DNA of 63,349 nucleotides from a virus. The translations under genes and the position numbers were made by a program. The stretch spans positions 1 to 63,349 of IMG/VR virus record IMGVR_UViG_3300020129_000380, one strand, 5' to 3'. How positions within the stretch are numbered: position 1 is the first letter of the stretch; each line of letters opens with the position of its first letter. Shown one piece after another: positions 7,857-16,419 of this stretch. A model generated the notes under the pieces. The model had not been told where the DNA came from. It ran no database searches and saw nothing but the letters and a program-made list of their open reading frames with translations.

Positions 7857-8292
7857 CAAGAACGAACTGGCAAAAACCTTGGCTATCGTCTGCGCCCTGC
7901 AAAAGCAATACGGCAAAACTCCAGCCGAGTTTGAATTGCTGGTTGAAGGCTTCTCTCGCGTTTTGAAGTATTATCCGATGAAGCAAATCATCGAAGCTAT
8001 CGACAAATTCACCCTGAAGAACCCCGGCATTCCTTCCCCGGCTGACATCGAAACCATAATCAATCCGCCATTACCGAAAATCGATTGGCCGTTCTATATT
8101 ACCTTGAATAAAAAGCGGATTGATAGTAATTATAACTATTACCTAAGCCCGGAGGAAAAACAATTCATGCGAAACTGCGAAGATTTGGCAATCCTTCGTC
8201 AGCGTGGCGAAATGGAGAATTACGACAACGCCCAGCGGCAGATTGAGCAGCACAAAGCCTTGATGATTACGAGCGATGGAGATGCGGCATGA
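7606..8292 (+). CDS. Replisome-organizer-like protein, overlapping start
   Basis: 228 residues. ATG 7606 lies 250 bases inside the DUF1376 gene and has AAAGGAG seven bases upstream. Residues 1-80 are Pro/Gln/Thr-rich and the folded part begins near KNELAKTLAIVCALQKQYGK, followed by helical segments ending in PSPADIETIINPP, a pattern of phage helicase-loader or replisome-organizer proteins. ATG 7744 is an alternative start that would reduce the overlap. ATGA joins it to the next gene. Confidence 0.65.
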   Translation: MNQPKVMQPPMRLPEVSPKVQPHGLPTIDGTLTTEHERVLGALETAMIPDPTLKTLGETLPALPSQNGSQQQTNTSPSTHNQADKNELAKTLAIVCALQKQYGKTPAEFELLVEGFSRVLKYYPMKQIIEAIDKFTLKNPGIPSPADIETIINPPLPKIDWPFYITLNKKRIDSNYNYYLSPEEKQFMRNCEDLAILRQRGEMENYDNAQRQIEQHKALMITSDGDAA

Positions 8293-8474
8293 GTGATTAT
8301 TATGCAAAGTTCGATGGTTTGCTAATGACTCTGCTTGCTATCAGGGACGCTCACCCGGACATGAAATTACGCGCATTGATTAATCAACAGCTTGAGAAAT
8401 TCTGCCCCGACGAGCTTTCTGAATGCAATGAAACGATCAAGGCAATGAATGAATGCCAAGGCGGCATCACATGA
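8289..8474 (+). CDS. Hypothetical protein
   Basis: 61 residues, helical and acidic, in an ATGA-coupled chain. No domain recognised. Confidence 0.65.
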   Translation: MSDYYAKFDGLLMTLLAIRDAHPDMKLRALINQQLEKFCPDELSECNETIKAMNECQGGIT

Positions 8475-8650
8475 AAACCAAATCCCCCATCCTCTCCCCC
8501 GAACAGCTTGCGTTCTACAAGTCAATCTGGAAGGCCGACGACATGGACGTTCCGGAAATCGGCATTCGTCCGCAAGTCCAGCTAACCTCTAAATCCCTTG
8601 CAAAGCTTACTCCCGAGAGATTTTGCGAACAGCGATATGACCGATTCTAA
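8471..8650 (+). CDS. Hypothetical protein
   Basis: 59 residues from ATG 8471 (ATGA overlap); the open frame starts at 8453. Polar, no domain recognised. Confidence 0.6.
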   Translation: MKTKSPILSPEQLAFYKSIWKADDMDVPEIGIRPQVQLTSKSLAKLTPERFCEQRYDRF

Positions 8651-9017
8651 CGCTCACAAACTCATTTACTGGCTTCGTCATGCCTGGTCTCGCCCTGACG
8701 CCAAATACAAATACATCACCTATCCAGAGGTCGATTGTATAAGACTTACTCTTCAACGTATTGCCTTCCCTGAAGAGAAACGTCTCAAACAAAACGCCAA
8801 GGCACGGCGAGATGCCCTGCAATTCTCGTTAGCCGATCCCATTCACGGGCATCTTGCAAGACACCGCCTAGCTGCAAAATGGTACAACAAGGGCTTTATC
8901 AGCCAACCAAATGTAAACGGCAAATATCGAGAGATACGCCGTAATGGGAAGTGGGAACTAACCGAATTTGGGAAACAATGTGCTTCCTACCGAGACAGCC
9001 GGGGTAAGGCCGCATGA
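8637..9017 (+). CDS. Hypothetical DNA-associated protein
   Basis: 126 residues from ATG 8637; overlaps the previous gene by 14 bases. It is basic, with a run of Arg/Lys/Gln helices in the middle (FPEEKRLKQNAKARRDAL) and a C-terminal winged-helix-like end (REIRRNGKWELTEFGKQC). The latter pattern resembles the last strand of small winged-helix domains. Function unknown. Confidence 0.65.
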   Translation: MTDSNAHKLIYWLRHAWSRPDAKYKYITYPEVDCIRLTLQRIAFPEEKRLKQNAKARRDALQFSLADPIHGHLARHRLAAKWYNKGFISQPNVNGKYREIRRNGKWELTEFGKQCASYRDSRGKAA

Positions 9018-9331
9018 CCGATGACCTCGACGACCTTCTTAAGCTTGCCCGCCTCAAGGGAGCCGAGAGAAAGTACCTTGACTGGCTGAAAACCCAAAAG
9101 AGCGCTCTTTCCGGGCAGTTCAGCTGGGATGAAGGAACGCCGTTTTGCGAACCTGCCCATTGGCGAACATCCCGCTACTCAGGGGTTGCCCAGAAGCCCG
9201 AGTTTTTGGCGATACCGCTGACTCACGAAGAGCACGCCCTGCAACACCAAAAAGGGCAGAGCGTTATCGGAACCTGGGATTGGTGGAAATACCAGTGCAT
9301 GAAATACTTACGTTTGTGGATCACGTCATGA
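9014..9331 (+). CDS. DUF968-like HNH-type nuclease
   Basis: 105 residues. The segment CEPAHWRTSRYSG, then QKPEFLAIPLTHEEHALQHQ, follows the DUF968 pattern (His-x-x-Arg, Gly-x-x-Lys-Pro, Pro-Leu, His-x(3)-His), a small His-Me finger group in phage genomes. It probably handles recombination or replication intermediates; this is from family context. ATGA overlap with both neighbours. Confidence 0.65.
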   Translation: MTDDLDDLLKLARLKGAERKYLDWLKTQKSALSGQFSWDEGTPFCEPAHWRTSRYSGVAQKPEFLAIPLTHEEHALQHQKGQSVIGTWDWWKYQCMKYLRLWITS

Positions 9332-9690
9332 CCATCTGGAAAACCGACCCCGAGTGGCATCATTGGCACACCCGCAAGGAGTTCTGGCCGGAACGAAATG
9401 TATGGGTTCGCAAGAAGGACTGCCTCATCGCCGAGCTTATGGGCTATCGCTGGCTTCCGCATAATCCCAAGCAGGATTTCTGCGGCTACACTTTCCACAA
9501 CGTCCTGACGCCTTCATGGTCGGAACTCGATGCCGCTTATATCCTTGAGCCGGATACCCGCGTTCCTAATTTCACGACAAGATGGGAAGACGCCTTGAAA
9601 ATCCCCCGTTACTTTGGTTGGGAAACCATCGCCGTGCTGCCAACGGACCAGGAAATGATCGACTGGATTTGCAACAAAGCTCTCGCGTGA
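9328..9690 (+). CDS. Hypothetical protein, Trp-rich
   Basis: 120 residues from ATG 9328 (ATGA overlap). Trp and aromatic residues are frequent (MTIWKTDPEWHHWHTRKEFW). The C-terminal segment ends in DQEMIDWICNKALA. No family recognised. Confidence 0.65.
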   Translation: MTIWKTDPEWHHWHTRKEFWPERNVWVRKKDCLIAELMGYRWLPHNPKQDFCGYTFHNVLTPSWSELDAAYILEPDTRVPNFTTRWEDALKIPRYFGWETIAVLPTDQEMIDWICNKALA

Positions 9691-9692
9691 TT

Positions 9693-9830
9693 ATGAAAAA
9701 GCCCATCGTCGAATACCGCTCTTTGCCCGATAAGCCGAAGCCACCCGACAAACCACCTCCGCCGGAGAAGCCAAAGCGGAAGCCCAGCCAGGGCATTGCT
9801 TATCTACTTTCATGGAAGCCAGAAAGATGA
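9693..9830 (+). CDS. Pro/Lys-rich small protein
   Basis: 45 residues, with a Pro-Lys segment (DKPKPPDKPPPPEKPKRKP) likely to be extended and disordered. Starts two bases after the previous stop. Function unknown. Confidence 0.5.
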   Translation: MKKPIVEYRSLPDKPKPPDKPPPPEKPKRKPSQGIAYLLSWKPER

Positions 9831-9876
9831 TTGCCAACCACGATTCGCTCTGATACACCCAACAAAGGAGCCGAGC

Positions 9877-10089
9877 ATGAAGCACATTTACCTGACTATC
9901 CTCAGCATAGTTACACATTCTATCACGAAATACCTGGCTCTGATGTTTGTTTACATAGCCTTTCTTGTGTTTTTAGCTGATGGCGTATTCGGCAACCCGT
10001 CGATGGGACGCGACCTCACTCTCATGCTCGGCACGGGCACATGGGTATGGGCTGGTTGCTTCGGTTTCATCAAAATGCCTACGGTATAG
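9877..10089 (+). CDS. Two-pass membrane protein
   Basis: 70 residues from ATG 9877, preceded by AAAGGAG. Two hydrophobic helices (residues about 15-38 and 48-66). The longer open frame to 9796 lacks a better ribosome site. Unknown inner-membrane protein of the early operon. Confidence 0.65.
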   Translation: MKHIYLTILSIVTHSITKYLALMFVYIAFLVFLADGVFGNPSMGRDLTLMLGTGTWVWAGCFGFIKMPTV

Positions 10090-10091
10090 CC

Positions 10092-10487
10092 ATGACCCGC
10101 ATCATTCTCGCCCTTCTCCTCTCAGCGATAGCGTTCCCGGCGTGGGCGGGGCGATTGCCCCTATGCGAAACCATTTGCCCCAAGCAATACTGGCTTGGTA
10201 TGTGCATGGGACTGATGGCAAAAAACATCGACGGCACAACAAACGAAAACGCCCACGGCGGCGAAAAGTGCCAAATGGCGGTCAACCACCAGCCGCCTCT
10301 TATCCGTCGGCAACAAACACCTCCCGTGCAAATAGCCCCCAACACTTATCAAACTAACATCTTAGTTGTGCATGGTGACACAAATACGGTGAACGGGCGC
10401 TGCGAGAACTCACTACAAGGCCTGATAATAAACTACCATGAAGAATGCCGATGGATTACAACGGGCAAATGGGGAGATAGCAAATGA
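10092..10487 (+). CDS. Secreted Cys-containing protein with signal peptide
   Basis: 131 residues from ATG 10092. The N-terminus (MTRIILALLLSAIAFPAWAG) is a clear Sec signal peptide with cleavage likely after AWA. The mature part has six or more Cys residues and no membrane segment, so a disulfide-bonded periplasmic protein is likely. Function unknown. Confidence 0.7.
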   Translation: MTRIILALLLSAIAFPAWAGRLPLCETICPKQYWLGMCMGLMAKNIDGTTNENAHGGEKCQMAVNHQPPLIRRQQTPPVQIAPNTYQTNILVVHGDTNTVNGRCENSLQGLIINYHEECRWITTGKWGDSK

Positions 10488-10549
10488 GCATAACATTCTC
10501 TGCCGGAGAAAAGCCGGTAGTGTTCCACTGCAAAGGAGATAGCAAATGA
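10484..10549 (+). CDS. Possible 21-residue peptide
   Basis: Starts in an ATGA overlap and ends in another. The same 15-base block (GGAGATAGCAAATGA) closes both this frame and the gene before it, so the frame may simply be the product of a short local duplication. Confidence 0.3.
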   Translation: MSITFSAGEKPVVFHCKGDSK

Positions 10550-10776
10550 AACGCCTAATCGCCCTCATTCTCACACTTTCTCTGACCGCCTGCGCTCAAG
10601 GCCACTGGCTACGCGATGATCGTACATGGGACATGAACGACGACCGAGAATGCAGATGGGAAGTTGCCAAAGTCACCGCCCCTATGACTGACGCTTTCAA
10701 GCAAGGCTGGATGGAAGCGGACTTATACCGCCAGTGCCTCATCTCCCGCGGTTATCACTTTGAGCGGGGCCAATAA
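10546..10776 (+). CDS. Lipoprotein
   Basis: 76 residues. A signal peptide with lipobox (LTLSLTAC, Cys at residue 17) predicts a lipid-anchored protein. The mature part is charged and carries two further Cys residues. It is in the early/replication operon rather than the lysis region, so a role at the cell envelope during infection or lysogeny is likelier than lysis. Confidence 0.7.
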   Translation: MKRLIALILTLSLTACAQGHWLRDDRTWDMNDDRECRWEVAKVTAPMTDAFKQGWMEADLYRQCLISRGYHFERGQ

Positions 10777-10840
10777 CTGAATGCTACTTGCCCACCAGTC
10801 GTCGGCCGTGCTATCATTTGGAAACCAAGCACGCCGCCCG

Positions 10841-11413
10841 ATGAACGATGACCCGCCGAATAAATCCCTCCAGCTTCCTGACAAGGAGCCTGTACTGCTC
10901 ACCCGGAAGATTAAGCACCCCGGAGACCCCAAGAAATACCGCACCGTGACCATCCGCCGGGATGTGCTTATCGAAGAAGGTAAAAACGGGGGAGTTCAAT
11001 ACGTCGCCAAGAACATGCCCCTCGATCTCTACCTCAAACGCTGCCAGATCACCGTCAAGCAACACCGTGCCGGCGAAAAACTACACGCCCTCTGGCGCCG
11101 CGGCTACCACGCCCCCTTCGCCCAGCACAACTACTCCGAACGCAACGGCGGAGAAGCCCGCACCGAGTTCCTTCCCCCAGGATTCCTTGCCACTGAGTAC
11201 CGGGAAGCCATCAACGCCATCGACGGCGACCTTGAACGCTCAATCGCTTTCAACGTCTGTTGCATCGGCTACCCCGCAAGCCAGGCCGCTATCTACGCCA
11301 GCGTCCGCACCGCTGAGAGGAATGGCATCGCATATCTCCGCTCCGCCCTCGAAGACCTGATTGAGCATTTCAAGCGACTCCGGAACCGAAATCCCAAGGA
11401 TGCCAAGCAATGA
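10841..11413 (+). CDS. Hypothetical protein before terminase, late-regulator position
   Basis: 190 residues from ATG 10841; the frame is open from 10781 and neither start has a good ribosome site. The C-terminal part (VCCIGYPASQAAIYASVRTA, then LRSALEDLIEHFKRL) resembles the helical C-terminus of DUF6456-type proteins of alphaproteobacterial phages, which sit just before terminase genes. A role in switching on late genes is possible but unproven. Confidence 0.6.
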   Translation: MNDDPPNKSLQLPDKEPVLLTRKIKHPGDPKKYRTVTIRRDVLIEEGKNGGVQYVAKNMPLDLYLKRCQITVKQHRAGEKLHALWRRGYHAPFAQHNYSERNGGEARTEFLPPGFLATEYREAINAIDGDLERSIAFNVCCIGYPASQAAIYASVRTAERNGIAYLRSALEDLIEHFKRLRNRNPKDAKQ

Positions 11414-11565
11414 ATACTCCAGCTTTCAACCCAGGTGATTACATATCCTTTAGCCGCCCAATCTATCGCCGCAAATGGTGGTTTTTTGGCCCATGGTTAT
11501 CTATCGGCACAGTCGAAACCACCTTCAGAATACCGGAAGATGCCGCCGTCAAAAATCCCGATTGA
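11410..11565 (+). CDS. 51-residue hypothetical protein
   Basis: ATGA-coupled to the gene before it. Basic aromatic middle (RRKWWFFGPW), otherwise polar. Last gene of the early plus-strand block. Function unknown. Confidence 0.5.
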   Translation: MNTPAFNPGDYISFSRPIYRRKWWFFGPWLSIGTVETTFRIPEDAAVKNPD

Positions 11566-11679
11566 TAATTTATCTTGCGCTTGTGGCGGGACTAATATAA
11601 ACTTCAGGTATGTTTTTAGTTTTGTCTCTGCCAGAGACCTAAGTCACAAAGCTGACTTCCAAAGTAGACGAAAGTAGAT
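11566..11679 (+). promoter_or_regulatory. Probable late promoter region
   Basis: 114 bases between the early block and the terminase. TTGCGC at 11573 and a TATAAA-containing stretch about 15 bases on could form a promoter. A small perfect dyad GTCTCT-GCC-AGAGAC lies downstream and may be an operator or the start of a late leader. No packaging site could be defined by eye. Confidence 0.4.
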
Positions 11680-12009
11680 ATGGCCAAGGGAATCAAAACC
11701 GGCGGCAGGGTAAAGGGAACCCCCAACAAAAGCACCGCCCAAGTAGCGGACATCCTCGCCAAGCTTAAATGTGACCCCATCGAAGGACTCGCCCGCATAG
11801 CCAATGGCGAGCCTTTGCTTTGCGGAGTATCTACAATTGCCGGCTACGTGGACATCAAACATCGCCCAACACTTTCCCAACGACTCAAAGCTTATACCGA
11901 ATTGGCCGAATACGCCGCGGCCAAACGAAAGGCTTTAGAGCTATCCGGCCAGGACGGTACGCCAGCCGCATTTACCATCAACATTGGCGATGTCGGCGAC
12001 CGCTCTTAA
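11680..12009 (+). CDS. terS: Terminase small subunit-like protein
   Basis: 109 residues. The N-terminus has the GRVKGTPNKSTAQV motif of phage small terminase-type proteins, followed by helices ending in RLKAYTELAEYAAAKRKALE. It precedes and overlaps the large terminase. The small subunit recognises phage DNA for packaging. Assignment rests on motif and position. Confidence 0.75.
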   Translation: MAKGIKTGGRVKGTPNKSTAQVADILAKLKCDPIEGLARIANGEPLLCGVSTIAGYVDIKHRPTLSQRLKAYTELAEYAAAKRKALELSGQDGTPAAFTINIGDVGDRS

Positions 12010-13189
12010 TTACACTCGGCCCTGGGTTTACCCGAAGCAACGAGCCGCAATCTTCAATGACTGCCGTTATTCCTTAATCGAAGCCAGCACCAAGACTGGT
12101 AAGACGGTCGGTTGCATCATTTGGCTTGCCGAACAAGCGATGAAGGGAAAGCCCGGCCAGAACTTTTGGTGGGTAGCTCCCGTCTTCCCCCAAGCAAAGA
12201 TCGCCTATTCTCGATTGAAGCGTGGCCTTCCCCGCGAAGTGTTCACGACCAACGAGAGTGACCTTTTCATCCGCCTGGCCAACGACACGAAGATCTGGTT
12301 CAAATCCGCCGACAAGCCTGACAGCCTCTACGGGGAAGACGTTTACGCCGCCGTCATTGACGAAGCCAGCCGCGTTAAGGAAGAGGCTTGGTATGCTGTC
12401 CGCTCCACTTTAACCGCCACGCAAGGCCCTGTGCGGCTCATCGGGAACGTCAAGGGCCGCACAAACTGGTTTTACCAGCTCGCCCGCAAGGCCGAATCCG
12501 GCGAACCGGGCATGAGCTACCACAAGCTCCTCGCCTACGACGCCGTTGAGGCAGGAGTTCTTTCCGCCGCCGAGGTGGAAGACGCCCGCCGCACACTACC
12601 CGACCAAGTATTTCGCGAACTTTACCTCGCCGAGCCTTCTGATGACGGCGGAAACCCCTTCGGCCTCAAGGCGATTCGCGACTGCATCGCTCCGCTCTCC
12701 ACACTCGATCCCGTATGCTGGGGCATCGACCTCGCCAAAAGCATCGACTGGTGCGTTGCCATCGCCCTTGATGTTACAGGAAAAGTCTGCCGCTTTGAAC
12801 GCTGGCAATCGCCATGGCCTGAGACGAAAGCCCGCATCACCACCCTGGTAAACAACGGCCATGCCCTTGTAGACTCAACCGGCGTGGGCGACCCTGTGGT
12901 TGATGATCTCCAGCGAAACACCCACGGGTCATATGAGGGCTTCAAATTCACTTCCCAGAGCAAACAAATGCTTATGGAAGGTTTGGCGGTGGCAATCCAG
13001 CAAAAGCAAATCTCTTACCCGGATGGAATCATCGCCATGGAACTCGAACAATTCGGTTACGAATATACACGCAGCGGCGTGAAATACACGGCACCCTCAG
13101 GACTCCACGACGATTGCGTTTGCGCCCTTGCGTTGGCCGTAAGCAAATTCTCCGTCCCGCAGCCGCAATTCCGCATCCGCAGCCTCTAG
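11990..13189 (+). CDS. terL: Terminase large subunit
   Basis: 399 residues from ATG 11990. The ATPase domain shows a Walker A-like EASTKTGKT (about residues 31-39) and Walker B VIDEAS (about 124-129). The nuclease domain has acidic residues in GIDLAKSIDW, VDSTGVGD and LHDDC, as expected for the RNase H-like fold. It cuts and pumps DNA into proheads. Length is on the short side of the family. It overlaps terS by 20 bases; TTG 11984 is a possible alternative start. Confidence 0.93.
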   Translation: MSATALNYTRPWVYPKQRAAIFNDCRYSLIEASTKTGKTVGCIIWLAEQAMKGKPGQNFWWVAPVFPQAKIAYSRLKRGLPREVFTTNESDLFIRLANDTKIWFKSADKPDSLYGEDVYAAVIDEASRVKEEAWYAVRSTLTATQGPVRLIGNVKGRTNWFYQLARKAESGEPGMSYHKLLAYDAVEAGVLSAAEVEDARRTLPDQVFRELYLAEPSDDGGNPFGLKAIRDCIAPLSTLDPVCWGIDLAKSIDWCVAIALDVTGKVCRFERWQSPWPETKARITTLVNNGHALVDSTGVGDPVVDDLQRNTHGSYEGFKFTSQSKQMLMEGLAVAIQQKQISYPDGIIAMELEQFGYEYTRSGVKYTAPSGLHDDCVCALALAVSKFSVPQPQFRIRSL

Positions 13190-13190
13190 C

Positions 13191-14594
13191 ATGTGGCCAT
13201 TCACCCGCAAGGACGCGACCCCTCAAGGGCAAAAGAGCGCTGCATTCCTCCTTGGCATGGGGCAGGGCAAGGGAACGCTCACAGGGGCAGGCTTCACCCA
13301 GCTTTCCACGGAAGGCTACGGCCAGAACGCGGTAGTAAACGCTTGCATCAACAAGATCGCCAACGCGATAGCCTCGATTGACCGCAGGCTTTACCAGAAG
13401 AAGGGTTCAAAGCTCGTTCTGCTTGAGACCCACCCGCTGCTCGATTTACTTGACAAGCCGAACCCTACGCAATCAGGCGATGAGTTCACCCGAGCCTTAA
13501 TCGCTTACAGGCAGATCGGCGGCAACGCATATATCCGCGGGGCAGGAATCAACTACCTCTCGAAAAAGTCAAAGCCGCCCACTGAATTGACCCTCCTCAA
13601 TCCCGGCCAGGTCAAGGTCGAGCCGAGCAAAGATAGTTACTTCCCGAAATGGTTTGAGTTCAAGCCTGACGCATCTACGGTTTATACCTACCCCGTTGAA
13701 AAGATATCTGGACGGTCGGAGATTCTTCAGCTCAAGACGTTCAATCCGCTCAATCCGTGGTATGGGCTGCCTCCAATGCTCGCCGCCGCGTATGGCATCG
13801 ACATCAACAACGCCAGCCAGAAATGGAACAAAAAACAACTCGATAATGATTGCCGCCCTTCAGGCGCCCTGACTGTTAAGGCCGCCGATGGCAAACCGGC
13901 CATGATAACCGACGATCAATACCAGCGTTTGCAGGAAATGATTGACAACACCTTCTCCGGCTCAAACAACGCCGGCAAACCGCTTCTCCTAGAAGGCGGG
14001 CTGGAATGGCAGCAAATGTCGATGACCGCCAAGGATATGGACTTCATGGAAGCCATGAACACCTCGGCACGCAATATCGGGCTTGTATTCGGAGTCCCGC
14101 CGCAAATCCTAGGGATTCCCGGCTCACAGACATTCGCAAACTACGAACAAGCCAACCTGTCATTCTGGACCGACACCGTCCTGCCGCTCAATGAATTGCT
14201 GCTCGACGCTTATAACCGCTGGCTCATCCCGTTCTACGGCGATGACCTCGTTCTCAAATACGACCATGACTCGATTGACGCTTTAGAGCCTATCCGCAAG
14301 CAAAAGGCCGACCGCATCAAAGAAGCCAACTACATGCAAATCGGCGAGAAACGCAAGGCCATGGGCCACGACAGCCTAAAAAACAAGGAAATCAACGACT
14401 CCCTCCTGCTCGACGGCCGCGGCATCCTGCTTGGCATGGACGGTCAGGTGATAAGCCTTGCGGGGGCGCCCGTTACCCCTCCCGAGCCGACCGCCGACCC
14501 TATGGCGGCAGCCAAGCATCAGGAATGGCTCGAATCGCAAGGATACACGAAAGAACGTGCCGAGAGGTTAACCAAACTGATTTATGCCGAGTAG
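13191..14594 (+). CDS. HK97-family portal protein
   Basis: 467 residues, near the family length. Features include an N-terminal region with NACINKIANAIASI, the HPLLDLLDKPNP segment, LNPWYGLPPMLAAAYGIDIN and the VFGVPPQILGIPG loop, all typical of HK97-type portals. It forms the dodecameric DNA gate of the head. It begins one base after terL and overlaps the next gene by 11 bases. Confidence 0.93.
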   Translation: MWPFTRKDATPQGQKSAAFLLGMGQGKGTLTGAGFTQLSTEGYGQNAVVNACINKIANAIASIDRRLYQKKGSKLVLLETHPLLDLLDKPNPTQSGDEFTRALIAYRQIGGNAYIRGAGINYLSKKSKPPTELTLLNPGQVKVEPSKDSYFPKWFEFKPDASTVYTYPVEKISGRSEILQLKTFNPLNPWYGLPPMLAAAYGIDINNASQKWNKKQLDNDCRPSGALTVKAADGKPAMITDDQYQRLQEMIDNTFSGSNNAGKPLLLEGGLEWQQMSMTAKDMDFMEAMNTSARNIGLVFGVPPQILGIPGSQTFANYEQANLSFWTDTVLPLNELLLDAYNRWLIPFYGDDLVLKYDHDSIDALEPIRKQKADRIKEANYMQIGEKRKAMGHDSLKNKEINDSLLLDGRGILLGMDGQVISLAGAPVTPPEPTADPMAAAKHQEWLESQGYTKERAERLTKLIYAE

Positions 14595-15333
14595 GCACGC
14601 CATTTTCCTCGCCACCATGGACCGGTTCGAGGCTAAGCTGCATCCGCATATCGTCAACGACAAAAACGAATTTATCCGGGCTGCCGCCACACGCTACGCC
14701 GAGCATCATCAACCGGACTTCTTCGATCTCGTCGATAAGCACCAACAACAACTCTTTGAGACCCTCTCCGCTCATTACCGGAAGGTTATCCCCGCCTTTG
14801 GGGCTTTGACCCTGACACAGGTCAAGTCCCGCCAATTCAAGTCCACTGAAGAAGATTCCATCTTCACCACGCTAACAAACGACTGGATTCACACCGAAGG
14901 GCTAAAACGCTCAAAACTGATAGCCGACACGACCGAGGCTGATGTCCTTGCTGCGATATCCGCTGGCATGGATGCCGGAGACGGCGCCGCTGCTATAGCC
15001 CGCTCCATCATGAGCGTCACCGATCTCTCTGATTGGCGGTCGGAACTCATTGCCCGGACGGAAACCCACGCCGCCGCCAATTACGCCAACGCCGAGACGG
15101 CACGTCAGGCTGAAAAGAAGCTAGGAATCGCACTCGAAAAGGCATGGTCGCCCACGATAGACGACCGCACGAGACCCGACCACGCGGCCATGGACCCGAA
15201 TAACTACATCCCGCTTGACGAGATGTTCATTGTGGGAGGCAACCAAGCAGACCGCCCCGGCGACCCGTCACTTCCAGCCGACGAAGTTATCGCATGTCGT
15301 TGCATCCAGCTTCAAAGAGAAACCGAGCAATAA
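14584..15333 (+). CDS. Mu gpF/SPP1 gp7-like head morphogenesis protein
   Basis: 249 residues. The C-terminal half has the family signature: RTETHAAANYANAETARQAE, then a zone with DDRTRPDHAAMDP, and the Arg-Cys end DEVIACRCIQL. Such minor capsid proteins enter the prohead and help DNA delivery or head assembly. Placed between portal and protease, as usual. Confidence 0.85.
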   Translation: MPSRHAIFLATMDRFEAKLHPHIVNDKNEFIRAAATRYAEHHQPDFFDLVDKHQQQLFETLSAHYRKVIPAFGALTLTQVKSRQFKSTEEDSIFTTLTNDWIHTEGLKRSKLIADTTEADVLAAISAGMDAGDGAAAIARSIMSVTDLSDWRSELIARTETHAAANYANAETARQAEKKLGIALEKAWSPTIDDRTRPDHAAMDPNNYIPLDEMFIVGGNQADRPGDPSLPADEVIACRCIQLQRETEQ

Positions 15334-15573
15334 ATGTCCCGCATCCTTCTATTGCGCCTCTTCCTCTGGACGCTCTTCCATCGTGGATACAGCGCATATG
15401 CGTTTTACCGCGATGGCGATTGGTGCTGGAAGTATCTCGGCCACGACATGCGGAGCGCATATCCTTCGATCCCGACCAGTCGGTTCGTAGACGATGAAAC
15501 CTTTGGCTGGTGCGTCATCACGGCCGCCCGACAAGTGAAGAAACTTGAGTTGTGGTGGTGCAGACTTCGATGA
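15334..15573 (+). CDS. Hypothetical protein
   Basis: 79 residues, aromatic and Arg-rich, start directly after the previous TAA. Inserted between head genes; no family recognised. Might be a moron. Confidence 0.6.
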   Translation: MSRILLLRLFLWTLFHRGYSAYAFYRDGDWCWKYLGHDMRSAYPSIPTSRFVDDETFGWCVITAARQVKKLELWWCRLR

Positions 15574-15779
15574 CCCGCATCCTCTCCCAAAAAGGCAACA
15601 TTATCGTTGCCGACTTCGGAAAGCTGCGTCTTAAAACCATCGGCCTCGATTTCAAAACCGACATTCTCTACGCCGACGACTACATTGCACTCAGCCGCAT
15701 CTCTTATCTGCTCAATGGCAAGCTCATCGGCCGCCAGCACGTCATGACTGACCTTTCAACAACTACGGAATCCGTATGA
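15570..15779 (+). CDS. Hypothetical beta-rich protein
   Basis: 69 residues from ATG 15570 (ATGA overlap); the longer frame from 15552 is not needed. Alternating strand pattern (NIIVADFGKLRLKTIGLDFK). ATGA joins it to the protease gene. Function unknown. Confidence 0.6.
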   Translation: MTRILSQKGNIIVADFGKLRLKTIGLDFKTDILYADDYIALSRISYLLNGKLIGRQHVMTDLSTTTESV

Positions 15780-16411
15780 AGAAGATTCTCCACAAATCAT
15801 TCCCCCTCCAGATTAAAGCGGACGGGGGCGACCGCACTATTGAGGGCTTCGGATCGACCTTTGGTAACGTCGATCAACAGGAAGATATCGTTCTCCCCGG
15901 CGCCTTCACCAAATCCCTTCAAACCCGCATGCCCAAGATGCTCTGGCAGCACAACCAAACTCAGCCCGTGGGCGTATGGGATTCCGCGACCGAAACACCA
16001 GAAGGGCTTTATCTCAAGGGCAGAATCTTAGAGACCACGCTCGGCAATGACGTTTATACCTTAGCCAAAGCAGGCGCCATCGACTCGATGAGCATCGGGT
16101 TTAGCACCAAAGAATCCGTTTTCGACAAGAAGACCGGCGTAAGGTCGCTTAAGACGCTCGACCTTCACGAAGTATCACTTGTCACTTTCCCCGCCAATGA
16201 GATGGCCAGGATTACGACAGTCAAATCAGAGGACGGCGCTCTCATGACCGAGCGCGAGTTCGAGAAATTCCTACGGGATGTAGGAAACCTAAGCCTGAAA
16301 GAAGCCCAGACAGTGGTTTCCAAAGGTTACAGATCACTTCTGCCTTGCCGGGATGGCGATGCCCAGAAGCTCACTTCAATCATCGACATTTTCAACCAAA
16401 TCAAATTGTAA
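15776..16411 (+). CDS. HK97-type prohead maturation protease
   Basis: 211 residues, the usual size. N-terminal FGSTFGNVDQQEDIVLPGAF, then MLWQHNQTQPVG (catalytic His), DSMSIGFST (catalytic Ser) and LHEVSLVTFPANE are diagnostic. It digests the scaffold part of the capsid protein during head maturation. Directly upstream of the capsid gene. Confidence 0.93.
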   Translation: MKKILHKSFPLQIKADGGDRTIEGFGSTFGNVDQQEDIVLPGAFTKSLQTRMPKMLWQHNQTQPVGVWDSATETPEGLYLKGRILETTLGNDVYTLAKAGAIDSMSIGFSTKESVFDKKTGVRSLKTLDLHEVSLVTFPANEMARITTVKSEDGALMTEREFEKFLRDVGNLSLKEAQTVVSKGYRSLLPCRDGDAQKLTSIIDIFNQIKL

Positions 16412-16419
16412 GGACAACT

